DNA of 36,807 bases from Coriobacteriia bacterium (GTDB lineage Bacteria > Actinomycetota > Coriobacteriia > Coriobacteriales > Atopobiaceae). A model generated the notes under the pieces. It saw nothing but the letters and a program-made list of their open reading frames with translations, did no database searches and was not told the origin of the DNA. Made by a program: the position numbers and the translations under genes. Every line of letters begins with the position of its first letter. Positions within the stretch are counted from its first letter, which is position 1. Location of the stretch: contig QAKZ01000036.1 of assembly GCA_003150175.1 (NCBI GenBank), positions 1 through 36,807 of the forward strand, written 5' to 3'. Positions 8,483-16,628 of the stretch are shown here, one piece after another.

Positions 8483-8495
8483 GGAAGCGTCAGTG

Positions 8496-9188
8496 ATGGG
8501 AGCCGAGAACGTGGTCTACTACGTCGAGGACGACAAGAACATCCGCGAGCTGACGGTGTACGCCTTAGGCCAAGGCGGCATCGAGGCGAAGGGGTGTGCG
8601 AACGACGCCGAGTTCAGGCGCGCGTGCGCCGAGCGCAAGCCCGACGCGGTCCTTCTCGACATCATGCTCCCGGACGCTGACGGGCTCGAGATCCTCTCGC
8701 GCATCCGCAAGATGCCCGGGCTCTCGAACGTCCCCGTGATGATGCTCACCGCCAAGGACACCGAGCTCGACAAGGTGCGCGCGCTCGACGGCGGCGCGGA
8801 CGACTACCTCTCCAAGCCCTTCGGCATGATGGAGATGGTCAGCCGCACGCGCGCTCTCCTGCGCCGCGCGGGGCGCCAGGCCGAGGAGCCTGAGTCGCAA
8901 AGCCTCACGGCCGGCCCCGTCAAGCTGTGGCCGGACCGTCGCGAGGCCACCCTTGACGGTAAGGAGCTGCAGCTCACCATGCGCGAGTTCGACCTTCTTT
9001 CCTTCCTCATGAAGTCGCCGGGCGTGGTGTTCTCGCGCGAGACCCTGCTCCAGCGCGTCTGGGGCTGGGACTTCGACGGCGGCTCGCGCACCGTGGACGT
9101 CCACGTGCAGCAGATCCGAGCCAAGCTCGGCGACGCGAGCGACCTCATCGAGACCGTCCGCGGCGTCGGCTACCGCGTGCGCGGGTAG
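8496..9188 (+). CDS. PhoB/OmpR-family response regulator
   Basis: A response regulator of about 230 residues: an N-terminal receiver with the acidic pair VEDD, phospho-acceptor Asp at about residue 55 (VLLDIMLPDADG), switch Thr in MLTAKD and Lys in SKPFG, then a C-terminal winged helix with the OmpR pattern LTMREFDLLSFLMKSPGVVFSRETLLQRVWG and RTVDVHVQQIRAKLG. A GTG three bases earlier (8493) could also start translation; AGGGAAG lies just upstream. Its position after phoU and before a sensor kinase makes it the probable phosphate-starvation regulator (PhoB/PhoP/RegX3 role), which likely activates its own operon from the GTAAGG-containing promoter before pstS. Confidence 0.92.
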   Translation: MGAENVVYYVEDDKNIRELTVYALGQGGIEAKGCANDAEFRRACAERKPDAVLLDIMLPDADGLEILSRIRKMPGLSNVPVMMLTAKDTELDKVRALDGGADDYLSKPFGMMEMVSRTRALLRRAGRQAEEPESQSLTAGPVKLWPDRREATLDGKELQLTMREFDLLSFLMKSPGVVFSRETLLQRVWGWDFDGGSRTVDVHVQQIRAKLGDASDLIETVRGVGYRVRG

Positions 9189-9215
9189 CGGCCCTCAGCC
9201 ATTCAAGGAGCGCAT

Positions 9216-10616
9216 TTGAGCATCTTCTCACAGCTACATAGCACAGAGCCGAGGAAGACCTCCCTCAGCCGGCAGGTCTTTCTCGCCATCGTGGTCGCTT
9301 GCGCCGCCGTCGCCCTCGTGGTGACGGCGGCGTCCGCTGTCGTTTTCCAGAACGCCTTCCTCGCCGATGAGCACGAGCAGCTGGCGGGGGAGTGCTCGAC
9401 GCTCTCCTCGCTGCTCGACCAGACCGACGACGACGCGAAGGTGCTCTCGTCGCTCGACTTAGGCGAGCTGCGTGCGACTCTCGTGGCCCCCGACGGCCGC
9501 GTGCTCTACGACTCGCAAGCTGACGCCTCGACGCTGCCCAGCCACGCGGACCGCCCCGAGGTTGCGCAGGCGCTCGCCGAGGGTACCGGCTCCTCGGACC
9601 GCAGCTCCGAGACCGTCGGCTTCGTGAGCCTCTACAACGCCCGGAGGCTCTCTTCGGGCGACGTGCTGCGCATCTCCGTGGAGCGCGCGAGCGTGCTCGC
9701 GTTTCTTTCCAACGACTTCGCGCTGCTCATCGTGATCGCGGCCGCGGTCGTTGTGGCCGGCTGGGTCGTTTCGCGCCGCCTCGCCGCCGGCATCGTCAAG
9801 CCGATCCTGGAGATCGACCCGGCCGCCGCGGAGTCCGATGCGCCCTATGCCGAGCTCGACCCGCTCGTGAGCCGCCTGAACGAGCAGCATGCCCAGCTCG
9901 TGCGCCGCATGAGCGCCATCCAGGACGCGAACGACATGCGCCGCGAGTTCACGAGCAACGTGACCCACGAGCTCAAGACCCCCATCGCGAGCATCTCCGG
10001 CGCAGCCGAGCTGATCCGCGACGGTATCTGCAAGCCCGAGGACGTCAGCGACTTCGCCGGGCGCATCTACAAGGACGCGCAGCGCCTGAGCTCGCTCGTC
10101 TCGGACATCCTCATGCTCTCGAAGCTAGACGAGACCGAGCGCGGGGGCCAGAAGGACACGATGTTCGGACCGATGGAGCGGGTCGACCTCTTCAGCGTGG
10201 CGCAGGATGTGTGCTCGCGGCTCTCGCGTAAGGCAAAGAAGGCCGAGGTCAACCTTGACGTCAAGGGGGTCTCGTCCTGCGTCAACGGCAATGCGCGCCT
10301 GCTCGACGAGCTTGTGAGCAACCTCGTGGAGAACGCGATCCGCTACAACAAGAAGGGCGGACGCGTCTTTGTGTGGGTCCTGCCCATCGAGGGCCGGCCC
10401 GCCGTGCGCGTGAGCGACACGGGCATCGGCATCCCCGAGGAGGCGCAGTCGAAGGTGTTCGAGCGCTTCTACCGAGTGGACAAGGGCCGCAGCCGCGACA
10501 TGGGCGGCACCGGACTGGGCCTCGCCATCGTCAAGCACGCCGCCGCCTTCCACGAAGCCGACATCCGCCTGGAGTCCAAGCTTGGCGAGGGGACGACCAT
10601 TACCGTGCTGTTCTAG
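9216..10616 (+). CDS. PhoR-like sensor histidine kinase
   Basis: A 466-residue membrane kinase. Membrane helix 1 is at about 20-45, an extracellular sensor of about 120 residues follows, helix 2 is at about 168-192, then a short linker. The dimerisation domain carries NVTHELKTPIASISG with phospho-His251. The ATPase domain shows the N-box NLVENAIRYN, the DTGIGIP box, ERFYRVD and the G-rich GGTGLGLAIVKH. The start is TTG at 9216, supported by AAGGAG five bases upstream. It follows the response regulator by 27 bases and shares the pst-phoU operon, so it is the likely partner kinase. The extracellular domain is larger than in E. coli PhoR, similar to Gram-positive PhoR proteins. Confidence 0.93.
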   Translation: MSIFSQLHSTEPRKTSLSRQVFLAIVVACAAVALVVTAASAVVFQNAFLADEHEQLAGECSTLSSLLDQTDDDAKVLSSLDLGELRATLVAPDGRVLYDSQADASTLPSHADRPEVAQALAEGTGSSDRSSETVGFVSLYNARRLSSGDVLRISVERASVLAFLSNDFALLIVIAAAVVVAGWVVSRRLAAGIVKPILEIDPAAAESDAPYAELDPLVSRLNEQHAQLVRRMSAIQDANDMRREFTSNVTHELKTPIASISGAAELIRDGICKPEDVSDFAGRIYKDAQRLSSLVSDILMLSKLDETERGGQKDTMFGPMERVDLFSVAQDVCSRLSRKAKKAEVNLDVKGVSSCVNGNARLLDELVSNLVENAIRYNKKGGRVFVWVLPIEGRPAVRVSDTGIGIPEEAQSKVFERFYRVDKGRSRDMGGTGLGLAIVKHAAAFHEADIRLESKLGEGTTITVLF

Positions 10617-10639
10617 GCGGGGCTGGGTGAACACGGGAC

Positions 10640-10675
10640 GGGCGCCGGCCGCGCGATGATGCGCGGCCGGCGCCC
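10640..10675. terminator. GC-rich hairpin terminator ending the pst/two-component operon
   Basis: A perfect 15-base stem (10640-10654 with 10661-10675) closes on a 6-base loop, GATGAT, and is followed by GTTGGTTAG. It lies between the convergent ends of the kinase gene and the hydrolase-GNAT gene and may stop transcription from both sides. The T-run is weak. Confidence 0.65.
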
Positions 10676-10732
10676 GTTGGTTAGTGATGATTTGAGACCG
10701 CCGCGGCCCTCTTGCCCGGGTTTCTTTGGGCG

Positions 10733-12190
10733 CTAGATGCGCTTTTCCCAGAGGTTGGTGTAGCCGGGCAGCGGAAGGCCGGGGTAGGGAAGCCAGATCG
10801 GCTTGTGGCGCGTGAAGCCCTCGCGGGCATAGAGGTTGTTCGCCTCGACGTTCGCGACGTTCGTGTTTATGCGCACGACCTCGGCACCGAGGTCGCGGGC
10901 CCTTTCCTGCGCCGCTTGGAGCAGCGTACTCGCCACGTGGCGCCCGCGCGCTGCGGGGTCCACGGCAAAGAGGTGGTAGCAAGCGACGGCCTGCTCCGGC
11001 AGCGGCTCCCAGTCGGGGCCGCCGGTCCCGCGGCCATGCCCCGGCTCCCAGCCGTCACCCATGTCGGCGTCGTAGTCGACCGAGACGGCGCCCAGGATCT
11101 CGCTCGTCGCGCAGTCGAGCGCGGCGAGGGTCTTTCCGGCGCGGACGAGCTCGCGCGCGAGGCCCTCGGTTGGCCAGATTCCCTCGACCCAGCCGCTCGT
11201 TCCCGGCTCGGCGTCCACGCGGCGGTAGAGCTCCTCGAGCTCGTCTTCCCAGGAGTCGTCGACCGGCACGACGATGACGCCGTCGGCGGGCAGAGGGCCG
11301 CGCACGGGGCGCCGGACGTCGTTTCTCGCTATGGTCTGCAGCAGGACATCCGAGACCACGTCCGGGCAGATCTTCGGCAAGGTGTGCTCGGCCCCGGGGA
11401 CGATGTACTCCTCGGCGCCGGGAATCGCCTTCACGATGCGGTGCGTCTCTTCGTAGAGGACCACGTCGATCTCGCCGGCCATGACGGTCACGGGGCAGGT
11501 TATGGCTGCGAGCGAAGCGGGGTCGATCTGCGGCTGGTCGACCATGAGGGCGAGGAGCTCGGCGATGCGCGCGGCCTCCGCAGGCGAGGGGACTGCGTTT
11601 CCCTCATGGTCGTGCTCGCCTTCCCAGCCCTTCTCGGCCCAGGCCGCGTTCGCGGCGGCCGCCTCGGCCATCCAGCGGGTGTCTTCCGCGGGAAGGCCCG
11701 CGGGCGAGAGGTTCGCGCCGAGCGCGGTGAGCGTCAGGACGTGTGCGCCCCAGTCCCGCGCAAGGAGGAGCCCCAGGATCCCGCCGTCGGAGAACCCGAG
11801 CACATGGCACTCCCAGACGCCCAAGCGGGCCATGACCTCGCGGGCGTCTGCGGCCATGAGCTCGTAGGAGAGGGACGCCGTGCCCCGGGTCGACTCTCCC
11901 TGGCTGCGGGAATCGACCGCCACGACCGGGCGTCCCGTCGCGACGACGGCGTCGATGACGGGGCCGAAGATGCCGTGCTCCTCGCCGTTGCCGTGGAGCA
12001 TGAGCACCGGCGGGATGGCGGGGTCGATGCCGAAGGGCGTGCCGGGCACGTCGCGGGCTCCGTGGGGCGCGTAGACGAACGCAGCGATCGAGGCGCCGTC
12101 TTCGGTCGGGACGTCGACGCGCGCCGTGAGGTTCGATCGCGGCTTGTCGTAGGGGCTCGGCACGTGCACCGGCGGGGGAGTGACGCTCAT
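10733..12190 (-). CDS. Alpha/beta hydrolase fused to a GNAT acetyltransferase
   Basis: A 485-residue two-domain protein. The N-terminal part (about residues 20-285) is an alpha/beta hydrolase: oxyanion segment MLHGNGEEH, nucleophile elbow GFSDGG (GxSxG), acid in GEIDVV and catalytic His in PGAEHTLP. The C-terminal part (about 300-485) is a GNAT domain with the acetyl-CoA loop DPAARGRHVASTLL and the typical ending NNLYAREGF. The start at 12190 is chosen because AAAGGAG precedes it; the open frame extends 30 codons further but those come from an intergenic repeat. The substrates of both halves are unknown. The gene stands alone, convergent to the pst operon. Confidence 0.85.
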   Translation of the reverse strand: MSVTPPPVHVPSPYDKPRSNLTARVDVPTEDGASIAAFVYAPHGARDVPGTPFGIDPAIPPVLMLHGNGEEHGIFGPVIDAVVATGRPVVAVDSRSQGESTRGTASLSYELMAADAREVMARLGVWECHVLGFSDGGILGLLLARDWGAHVLTLTALGANLSPAGLPAEDTRWMAEAAAANAAWAEKGWEGEHDHEGNAVPSPAEAARIAELLALMVDQPQIDPASLAAITCPVTVMAGEIDVVLYEETHRIVKAIPGAEEYIVPGAEHTLPKICPDVVSDVLLQTIARNDVRRPVRGPLPADGVIVVPVDDSWEDELEELYRRVDAEPGTSGWVEGIWPTEGLARELVRAGKTLAALDCATSEILGAVSVDYDADMGDGWEPGHGRGTGGPDWEPLPEQAVACYHLFAVDPAARGRHVASTLLQAAQERARDLGAEVVRINTNVANVEANNLYAREGFTRHKPIWLPYPGLPLPGYTNLWEKRI

Positions 12191-12209
12191 GGGTTTCTCC
12201 TTTGCAATC

Positions 12210-12242
12210 GGGCGGGCAAGGCTTTCTTCGCCTCGCCCGCCC
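12210..12242 (-). promoter_or_regulatory. Hairpin in the 5' leader of the hydrolase-GNAT gene
   Basis: GGGCGGGC (12210-12217) pairs with GCCCGCCC (12235-12242), with an inner AGGC/GCCT extension after one mismatch. On the minus strand the hairpin ends just before the AAAGGAG ribosome binding site. No T-run follows on that strand. It could affect translation of the downstream gene or be a processed transcript end; nothing in the sequence decides between these. Confidence 0.4.
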
Positions 12243-12264
12243 TCGGGTATCACAAAACAGCTGC

Positions 12265-12372
12265 ACTGGGTGACAGTCATTGCGTGATGGGTGTCCCAAA
12301 AACGCTGCTACCAATGACTGTCACCCAGTGATGGGTGGCAATAAAAGCTGCACGCAATGACTGTCACCCAGT
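12265..12372. repeat. Three copies of an 18-base repeat, one inverted
   Basis: ACTGGGTGACAGTCATTG occurs at 12265-12282, and its reverse complement at 12312-12329 and 12355-12372. The outer two copies extend the match to CGT beyond the TTG end. The core TGAC-A-GTCA is itself palindromic. The first two copies can form an 18-base-pair stem with a 29-base loop. They lie downstream of the MetRS-like gene and upstream of the hydrolase-GNAT gene (both on the minus strand). They resemble small dispersed intergenic repeats; no transposase is nearby. Confidence 0.8.
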
Positions 12373-12377
12373 GTTGG

Positions 12378-14408
12378 TTACTTTTTCTTGAGCTGGGAGG
12401 GGTGCTTCTGGAAGAAGTCGAAGCGCGGCGGGAGCGGCACGATGGCGTGGTCCTGCGCGTTCTCGCCGCGACGCCCCGCGAGCTCGGCGGGGCCGTCGAA
12501 GGCGTGGTCCCAGCTGAAGAACTCCTCGGCCGTGAAGCCCATGTGCTCGCAGATCTTCTCGCAGCCGGCGGGTACGGCGGGGTGCATGAGCAGCGTGACG
12601 GTGCGCAGCGCGCGGAAAGCGTCGGCGAGCGCCTGCTCGTAGGCCTCGTCGTCTCCCTTGGCGGCCTTCGAGGCGTCGTCCCAGCGCTTGTTCTCCGCGC
12701 GGCAGAACTCCTCGGCGATGCCGAGCGCGCCGTGCGCATCGAAGGCGTGAGCCGCGGCCTCGAAGTCGAGCGTCGCCCTGCGGCAGGCCTCGACGACCTC
12801 GGCGTGGGGCTCGATGCTGGGCAGGTGCGCGCCGCAGACGTTCGCCGCGCCGTAGAAGCAGCTGCGCGCGAGGCGGTTGAAGATGTTCGTCAGGAACGCG
12901 GACTCCTTGAGCGCGGGGTCGACGATGCGCGGGTCGTCCTTGACGAGGACCTCCTCGCCGGTCTTCTTGTCCTTGTGCGAGACGGACGTGTCGAAGGGCT
13001 TGGGGTTGAACGAGACGGCCTTCTGGTCGAGGCCGAGGCTCAGCCAGTGGGCGCGCAGCTGCTCGGGGGTGTAGCAGTCGAGCAGCTCGGCGGCCATCGG
13101 CGGCTTGATCGCACCGGAGCTCGAGGCCTTCTTGTTCATAAAGAGGATGTGGTAGTTCGCGATGGGCGTGTCCTGGAAGAGGCCCCAGCCGAGGGCGTCC
13201 CACAGCGCCGGCTGCGCGACGCAGTAGAAGTAGATGTTGTCCTGGCCGATGAACTGGTAGACGCGCGCGTCGTCGCCGCACCACCAATCGCGCCAGTCGT
13301 CGGAGGAGTAGCGCCCGCCGCCCGTCTGGGCGTCGAGGTCGAGGACTGTCTGCGTGAAGCTGATGGGCGCCCACAGGCTCTCGGGCCAGACCCAGACGGT
13401 GAGGCCGGCTGTGCCGTCGAGCTCAGGGGCGGGCACGCCCCAGTCGATGTTGCCGGTGATGCGCAGGGGCAGCAGGCACTTGCCCGTGCGGAAGCGGACG
13501 CCGGCGCTCTCGAGGACCTCGCGCGCCTCGTCGCGCGCCTCCCAGTCGGCGAAGGTCACCGAGAAGGACTGGGCGTTGCCCTGCGGCTCGGCCACGGTAT
13601 GGGCGGGGAGCTTGGGCTCGACGGCGTCGAAGCCCCCGCGGAACTTGTTCTGGATGTAGATCACGGGGTCGACGAGCGACTCGCGCACGGTCTTGGTTAC
13701 GATGGCGCGCACCTGCGGGTCGGCGTCCCACTCGTCCATGAGGGCCTCGAGCTCGGGGCGGAAGCTCGGCAGCTCGAAGTACCAGTTGTCAACGGGGCGC
13801 AGCTCAGGCGTGGTGCCGGTGAGCTGCGAGACGGGCGCGATGAGTTCCTCGGGGTCGAACTGGTGGCCGAGGTCGCACTCGTCGGCGTAGGCCTTCTCGG
13901 ACTTGCAGCCGCGCACCGGGCAGCGGCCGATGACCTGGCGCCCGTTGAGGAACTGCTCGGCCTCCACGTCGTAGAACTGGCGCGTGGTGAGCTTCTTGAG
14001 GTAGCCGCGGTCGTAGAGGCGCTTGAGGATCTCCGCCGTCAGGGCGTGGTGGTGGCTGCGGGCGGGCTCGAGGCCGGAACCCTCGAAGATGTCGAGGCTG
14101 ATCTCGTAGGCGTCGAGGGCGGCCTTCTGGGCATCGTGGTTGGCGCGCACGTAGTCGGTGATCGTGCCCTCATAGCCCTCGTTCTCGACCTTCTTGCGGT
14201 AGCCCTCCATGATGGGGGAGCCGTAGCAGTCGGTGCCGGAGACGAAGATCACGTTCTCGGGCCCGATGCGGTCGCGCAGGAAGCGGGCAAAGAAGTCCGC
14301 CGGGACGAAGACGCCCCCGATGTGGCCGAAGTGCAGGTTCTTGTTGCCATAGGGCATGCCGCCGGTGATGACGGCGCGCTTGGGGAAGGTGGGGCGGTTC
14401 TCGGGCAT
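12378..14408 (-). CDS. Methionyl-tRNA synthetase-like class I aminoacyl-tRNA synthetase (divergent)
   Basis: A 676-residue class I synthetase of the MetRS (tRNA-synt_1g) type. The HIGH-type signature is HFGH (residues 26-29); a Cys-rich connective insert (CPVRGCKSEKAYADEC) follows; the anticodon-binding helical domain occupies roughly 460-640. Several MetRS signatures are altered: the TDEHG-like motif reads TDCYG (59-63), the KMSKS loop reads KASSS (427-431), and the usual VWLDAP-like segment reads VWPESLWAP. The start at 14408 has AAGGAG upstream; the open frame extends much further upstream without support. It may be the cell's MetRS or a paralog with another role; whether a standard MetRS exists elsewhere would decide. 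I leave the symbol empty for that reason. Confidence 0.8.
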   Translation of the reverse strand: MPENRPTFPKRAVITGGMPYGNKNLHFGHIGGVFVPADFFARFLRDRIGPENVIFVSGTDCYGSPIMEGYRKKVENEGYEGTITDYVRANHDAQKAALDAYEISLDIFEGSGLEPARSHHHALTAEILKRLYDRGYLKKLTTRQFYDVEAEQFLNGRQVIGRCPVRGCKSEKAYADECDLGHQFDPEELIAPVSQLTGTTPELRPVDNWYFELPSFRPELEALMDEWDADPQVRAIVTKTVRESLVDPVIYIQNKFRGGFDAVEPKLPAHTVAEPQGNAQSFSVTFADWEARDEAREVLESAGVRFRTGKCLLPLRITGNIDWGVPAPELDGTAGLTVWVWPESLWAPISFTQTVLDLDAQTGGGRYSSDDWRDWWCGDDARVYQFIGQDNIYFYCVAQPALWDALGWGLFQDTPIANYHILFMNKKASSSGAIKPPMAAELLDCYTPEQLRAHWLSLGLDQKAVSFNPKPFDTSVSHKDKKTGEEVLVKDDPRIVDPALKESAFLTNIFNRLARSCFYGAANVCGAHLPSIEPHAEVVEACRRATLDFEAAAHAFDAHGALGIAEEFCRAENKRWDDASKAAKGDDEAYEQALADAFRALRTVTLLMHPAVPAGCEKICEHMGFTAEEFFSWDHAFDGPAELAGRRGENAQDHAIVPLPPRFDFFQKHPSQLKKK

Positions 14409-14492
14409 CGCGTTGCTCCTTTGCGTTGCTCCCTGACTATTCAACCTGCTTAGTATCCCACAACGCGCGGGAGCTGGTGTAGGGTTGTGCAG

Positions 14493-15023
14493 ATGAGAAA
14501 AATCGCCGACATAGACGTGCTCGCCGACGCCGTGCTCCAGGCGCGCATGGTGCGCCTCTCGCTGCTCATGCTCGCGGCGGGGCTTGCCGCGGCCGTGCTC
14601 GTCCTCGTGGCGGAGGGCGGCCGTGAGCTCGGGCTCGGGTGGCTGCTCGCCCTCGCGGTGGCGTCCGTCGCGTCGCTTCCCGCCCACGAGCTCGTCCACG
14701 GCGCCGCCTTCAAGCTGCTGTGCCCGGGAGCGCGCGTGAGCTTCGGCGTGAAGGACGCCTTCCTCTACACGAGCGCGAGCGGCGCCGTCGTGCCCCGCGG
14801 CCGCGAGCTCGCGGCGCTCCTCGCGCCGACGGTCGTCGTCACCGCCGCCCTGGCGGCTGGCGCGCTCGCCGCGTCCTGCTCCGCACTGGCGATTCTGCTC
14901 TGCTCGTTCCACCTCTCCGGCTGCGTGGGCGACGCCCTCATGGCGGCCGCGATCCTCGCCGAGCCCGCCTGCACTCACGTGCAGGACGCCGAGTTCGGCG
15001 TGACCCTTCTATCTAAGGAGTGA
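14493..15023 (+). CDS. DUF3267-type membrane protein with HExxH motif
   Basis: A 176-residue protein with four predicted hydrophobic segments (about 20-40, 45-62, 105-130 and 135-155). The segment PAHELVHGAAFKLL contains HELVH (residues 65-69), the zincin-type HExxH motif, at the start of a membrane-associated helix. This layout matches the DUF3267 family of putative membrane metalloproteases, whose substrates are mostly unknown. The ATG at 14493 is preferred; a GTG two codons earlier is possible. The gene is divergent from the MetRS-like gene and its stop overlaps the ribosome binding region of the nitroreductase gene, so the two are likely co-transcribed. Confidence 0.7.
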   Translation: MRKIADIDVLADAVLQARMVRLSLLMLAAGLAAAVLVLVAEGGRELGLGWLLALAVASVASLPAHELVHGAAFKLLCPGARVSFGVKDAFLYTSASGAVVPRGRELAALLAPTVVVTAALAAGALAASCSALAILLCSFHLSGCVGDALMAAAILAEPACTHVQDAEFGVTLLSKE

Positions 15024-15025
15024 CC

Positions 15026-15865
15026 ATGCCCGGCCAAAAGACCACCGACCACGCGGCCCCGAGCGCTGCGCCCACCGCCTGCCCCAACGAGACCATCCGA
15101 CAGCTCCATGAGCGCAAGTCCGTCCGCGCCTTCACCCCCGAGCCAGTATCGGTGGCAGACGAGCGGGCGGTCCTCGAGGCCGCCTGCCAGGCTCCGACCG
15201 CCGGAAACGAGCAGCTTTACAGCATCATTGTCGTGCGCGACCAGGCAAAGAAGGACGCCCTCGCCGCCTCCTGCGACAACCAGCCCTTCATCGCGAAGGC
15301 CCCGCTCGTCCTCGCGTTCTGCGCGGACGTCCGGCGCTGGCGCCGCGGCTTCGCGCTCGCGGGCGCCGATCCCCGCGAGCCCGGCGCGGGCGACTTCCTC
15401 CTCGCCGTCGAGGACACGATGATCGCTGCGCAGAATGCCGTCGTGGCGGCCCACTCGCTCGACCTCGGCTCCTGCTACATCGGCGACATCCTCGAGAACT
15501 GCGAGGAGCAGGCCCGCATCCTCGGCTGCTCGCGTTGGGTCGTGCCGGTGAGCGTGCTCGTCATCGGCCACCCGGCGCCCGCGCAGCTGCGCCGCCGCAA
15601 GCCCGGCCGCTTCCCGCTCGAGGGCATTGTGTTCGAGAATGAGTACCGTGACCTGCCCGAAGACGAGTTGCGAGTGCTCCTTGCCACCAAAGAGGGGCAG
15701 ACCGCGGACGCCGACCGGGGCTTCGAGGAGTGGCTCGGCGCGTTCTGCGCGCGCAAATGGAACTCGGGGTTCTCGCGCGAGATGACGCGCTCGGCGCGGC
15801 GCATCCTCGAGGCGTTCGGCCCCGGCGAGGACGCGCCCCAGAACCTCCCCGAGACCCGGGAGTAG
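15026..15865 (+). CDS. Nitroreductase-family FMN oxidoreductase
   Basis: A 279-residue flavoprotein. The N-terminal FMN-binding pattern RKSVRAFTPEPV (about 31-42) and ACQAPTAGNEQ, together with the DLGSCYIGDILEN segment and the Cys-containing middle, fit the nitroreductase fold. These enzymes use NAD(P)H and FMN to reduce nitro compounds, quinones or other electron acceptors; the physiological substrate is not deducible. AAGGAG ends five bases before the ATG at 15026. A C-terminal extension of about 60 residues (after ENEYRDLPEDEL) goes beyond the minimal domain. It lies four bases before queH, and may be in the same operon. Confidence 0.88.
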   Translation: MPGQKTTDHAAPSAAPTACPNETIRQLHERKSVRAFTPEPVSVADERAVLEAACQAPTAGNEQLYSIIVVRDQAKKDALAASCDNQPFIAKAPLVLAFCADVRRWRRGFALAGADPREPGAGDFLLAVEDTMIAAQNAVVAAHSLDLGSCYIGDILENCEEQARILGCSRWVVPVSVLVIGHPAPAQLRRRKPGRFPLEGIVFENEYRDLPEDELRVLLATKEGQTADADRGFEEWLGAFCARKWNSGFSREMTRSARRILEAFGPGEDAPQNLPETRE

Positions 15866-15869
15866 CCGC

Positions 15870-16526
15870 ATGAGCCGCGACGCACACGACACCTCGCGCG
15901 CAGGGCAAGAAGGGCGCGTCCCCCTCGCCCTGCACGCGTGCTGCGGGCCTTGCTCGCTCGAGCCCCTTCGCATCCTGCGCGAGCAGGGCTTCGAGCCCAC
16001 GATCATCTGGACGAACCCGAACATCCAGCCCGTGGCCGAGCACGACCTGCGCCTGTGCACGCTTCAAGCCTGGGCGGCCGACGTCGCGCATGTGGACGTC
16101 GTCGTTGCGGGCGACGATCGCGACCTGTGGGAGCGCGCCGCCGCGCCCCATGGCTTCGACCGGCGCGCCCGCTGCCGCGCGTGCTACGCGATCCGCCTCG
16201 ACGAGGCGTGCCGCGTGGCCGCTGAGCTAGGGTTCGAGCGCGTCTCGACCACGCTCGCGGTCTCTCCCTACCAGCTCTTCGACGATTGCAGCGAGCTCCT
16301 TCGGGCGACGGCCGCCAAACACGGCCTCGAGCCCGTGTGGCAGGACTTCCGGCCGTTCTACCCCGAGGCGACCCGGGAGTCGCGCGAGCTCGGGATGTAC
16401 CGGCAGAACTATTGCGGCTGCCGGTTCAGCGCGGCGGAGGCCGCAATCGAGCGGCACGAGGCCCGCGACGAGCGCAAGCGCGCGAAGGCGGCTGCCAAGC
16501 TCGCCCTCGCCGCCGAGCGGGGGTAG
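15870..16526 (+). CDS. queH: Epoxyqueuosine reductase QueH
   Basis: A 218-residue protein of the QueH (former DUF208) family, which reduces epoxyqueuosine to queuosine in tRNA. Its signature is the adjacent-Cys motif HACCGPCS near residues 25-32, the CRACYAIRLDEA segment, and the C-terminal YCGC motif (RQNYCGCRFS); these cysteines bind the iron-sulfur cluster and second metal. QueH is the non-orthologous replacement of QueG. The next gene on the same strand is queA, whose product is the substrate source, and tgt is 3.2 kb away. A short Lys/Arg/Ala-rich tail ends the protein. Confidence 0.93.
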   Translation: MSRDAHDTSRAGQEGRVPLALHACCGPCSLEPLRILREQGFEPTIIWTNPNIQPVAEHDLRLCTLQAWAADVAHVDVVVAGDDRDLWERAAAPHGFDRRARCRACYAIRLDEACRVAAELGFERVSTTLAVSPYQLFDDCSELLRATAAKHGLEPVWQDFRPFYPEATRESRELGMYRQNYCGCRFSAAEAAIERHEARDERKRAKAAAKLALAAERG

Positions 16527-16567
16527 CGGGCACGCTGCGCGCGAGCTCGGCCTAAATCCCCGCTGAT

Positions 16568-16596
16568 TTGGAGCGCGGCGGCGCTAGGGCTAGACT
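16568..16596 (+). promoter_or_regulatory. Possible queA promoter
   Basis: TTGGAG (16568-16573), a 17-base spacer and TAGACT (16591-16596) lie about 32 bases before the queA start. The -10 matches the consensus at four positions and the -35 at the TTG only. It would allow queA to be transcribed apart from queH. Weak evidence. Confidence 0.3.
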
Positions 16597-16628
16597 GTTC
16601 TGCGGTTTATTCCGTGGAAAGGCAGACC

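Noticed and set aside
14409-14978. 190-residue N-terminal extension of the MetRS-like protein
   Set aside because: The extension is low-complexity, overlaps the divergent DUF3267 gene, and AAGGAG supports the start at 14408.
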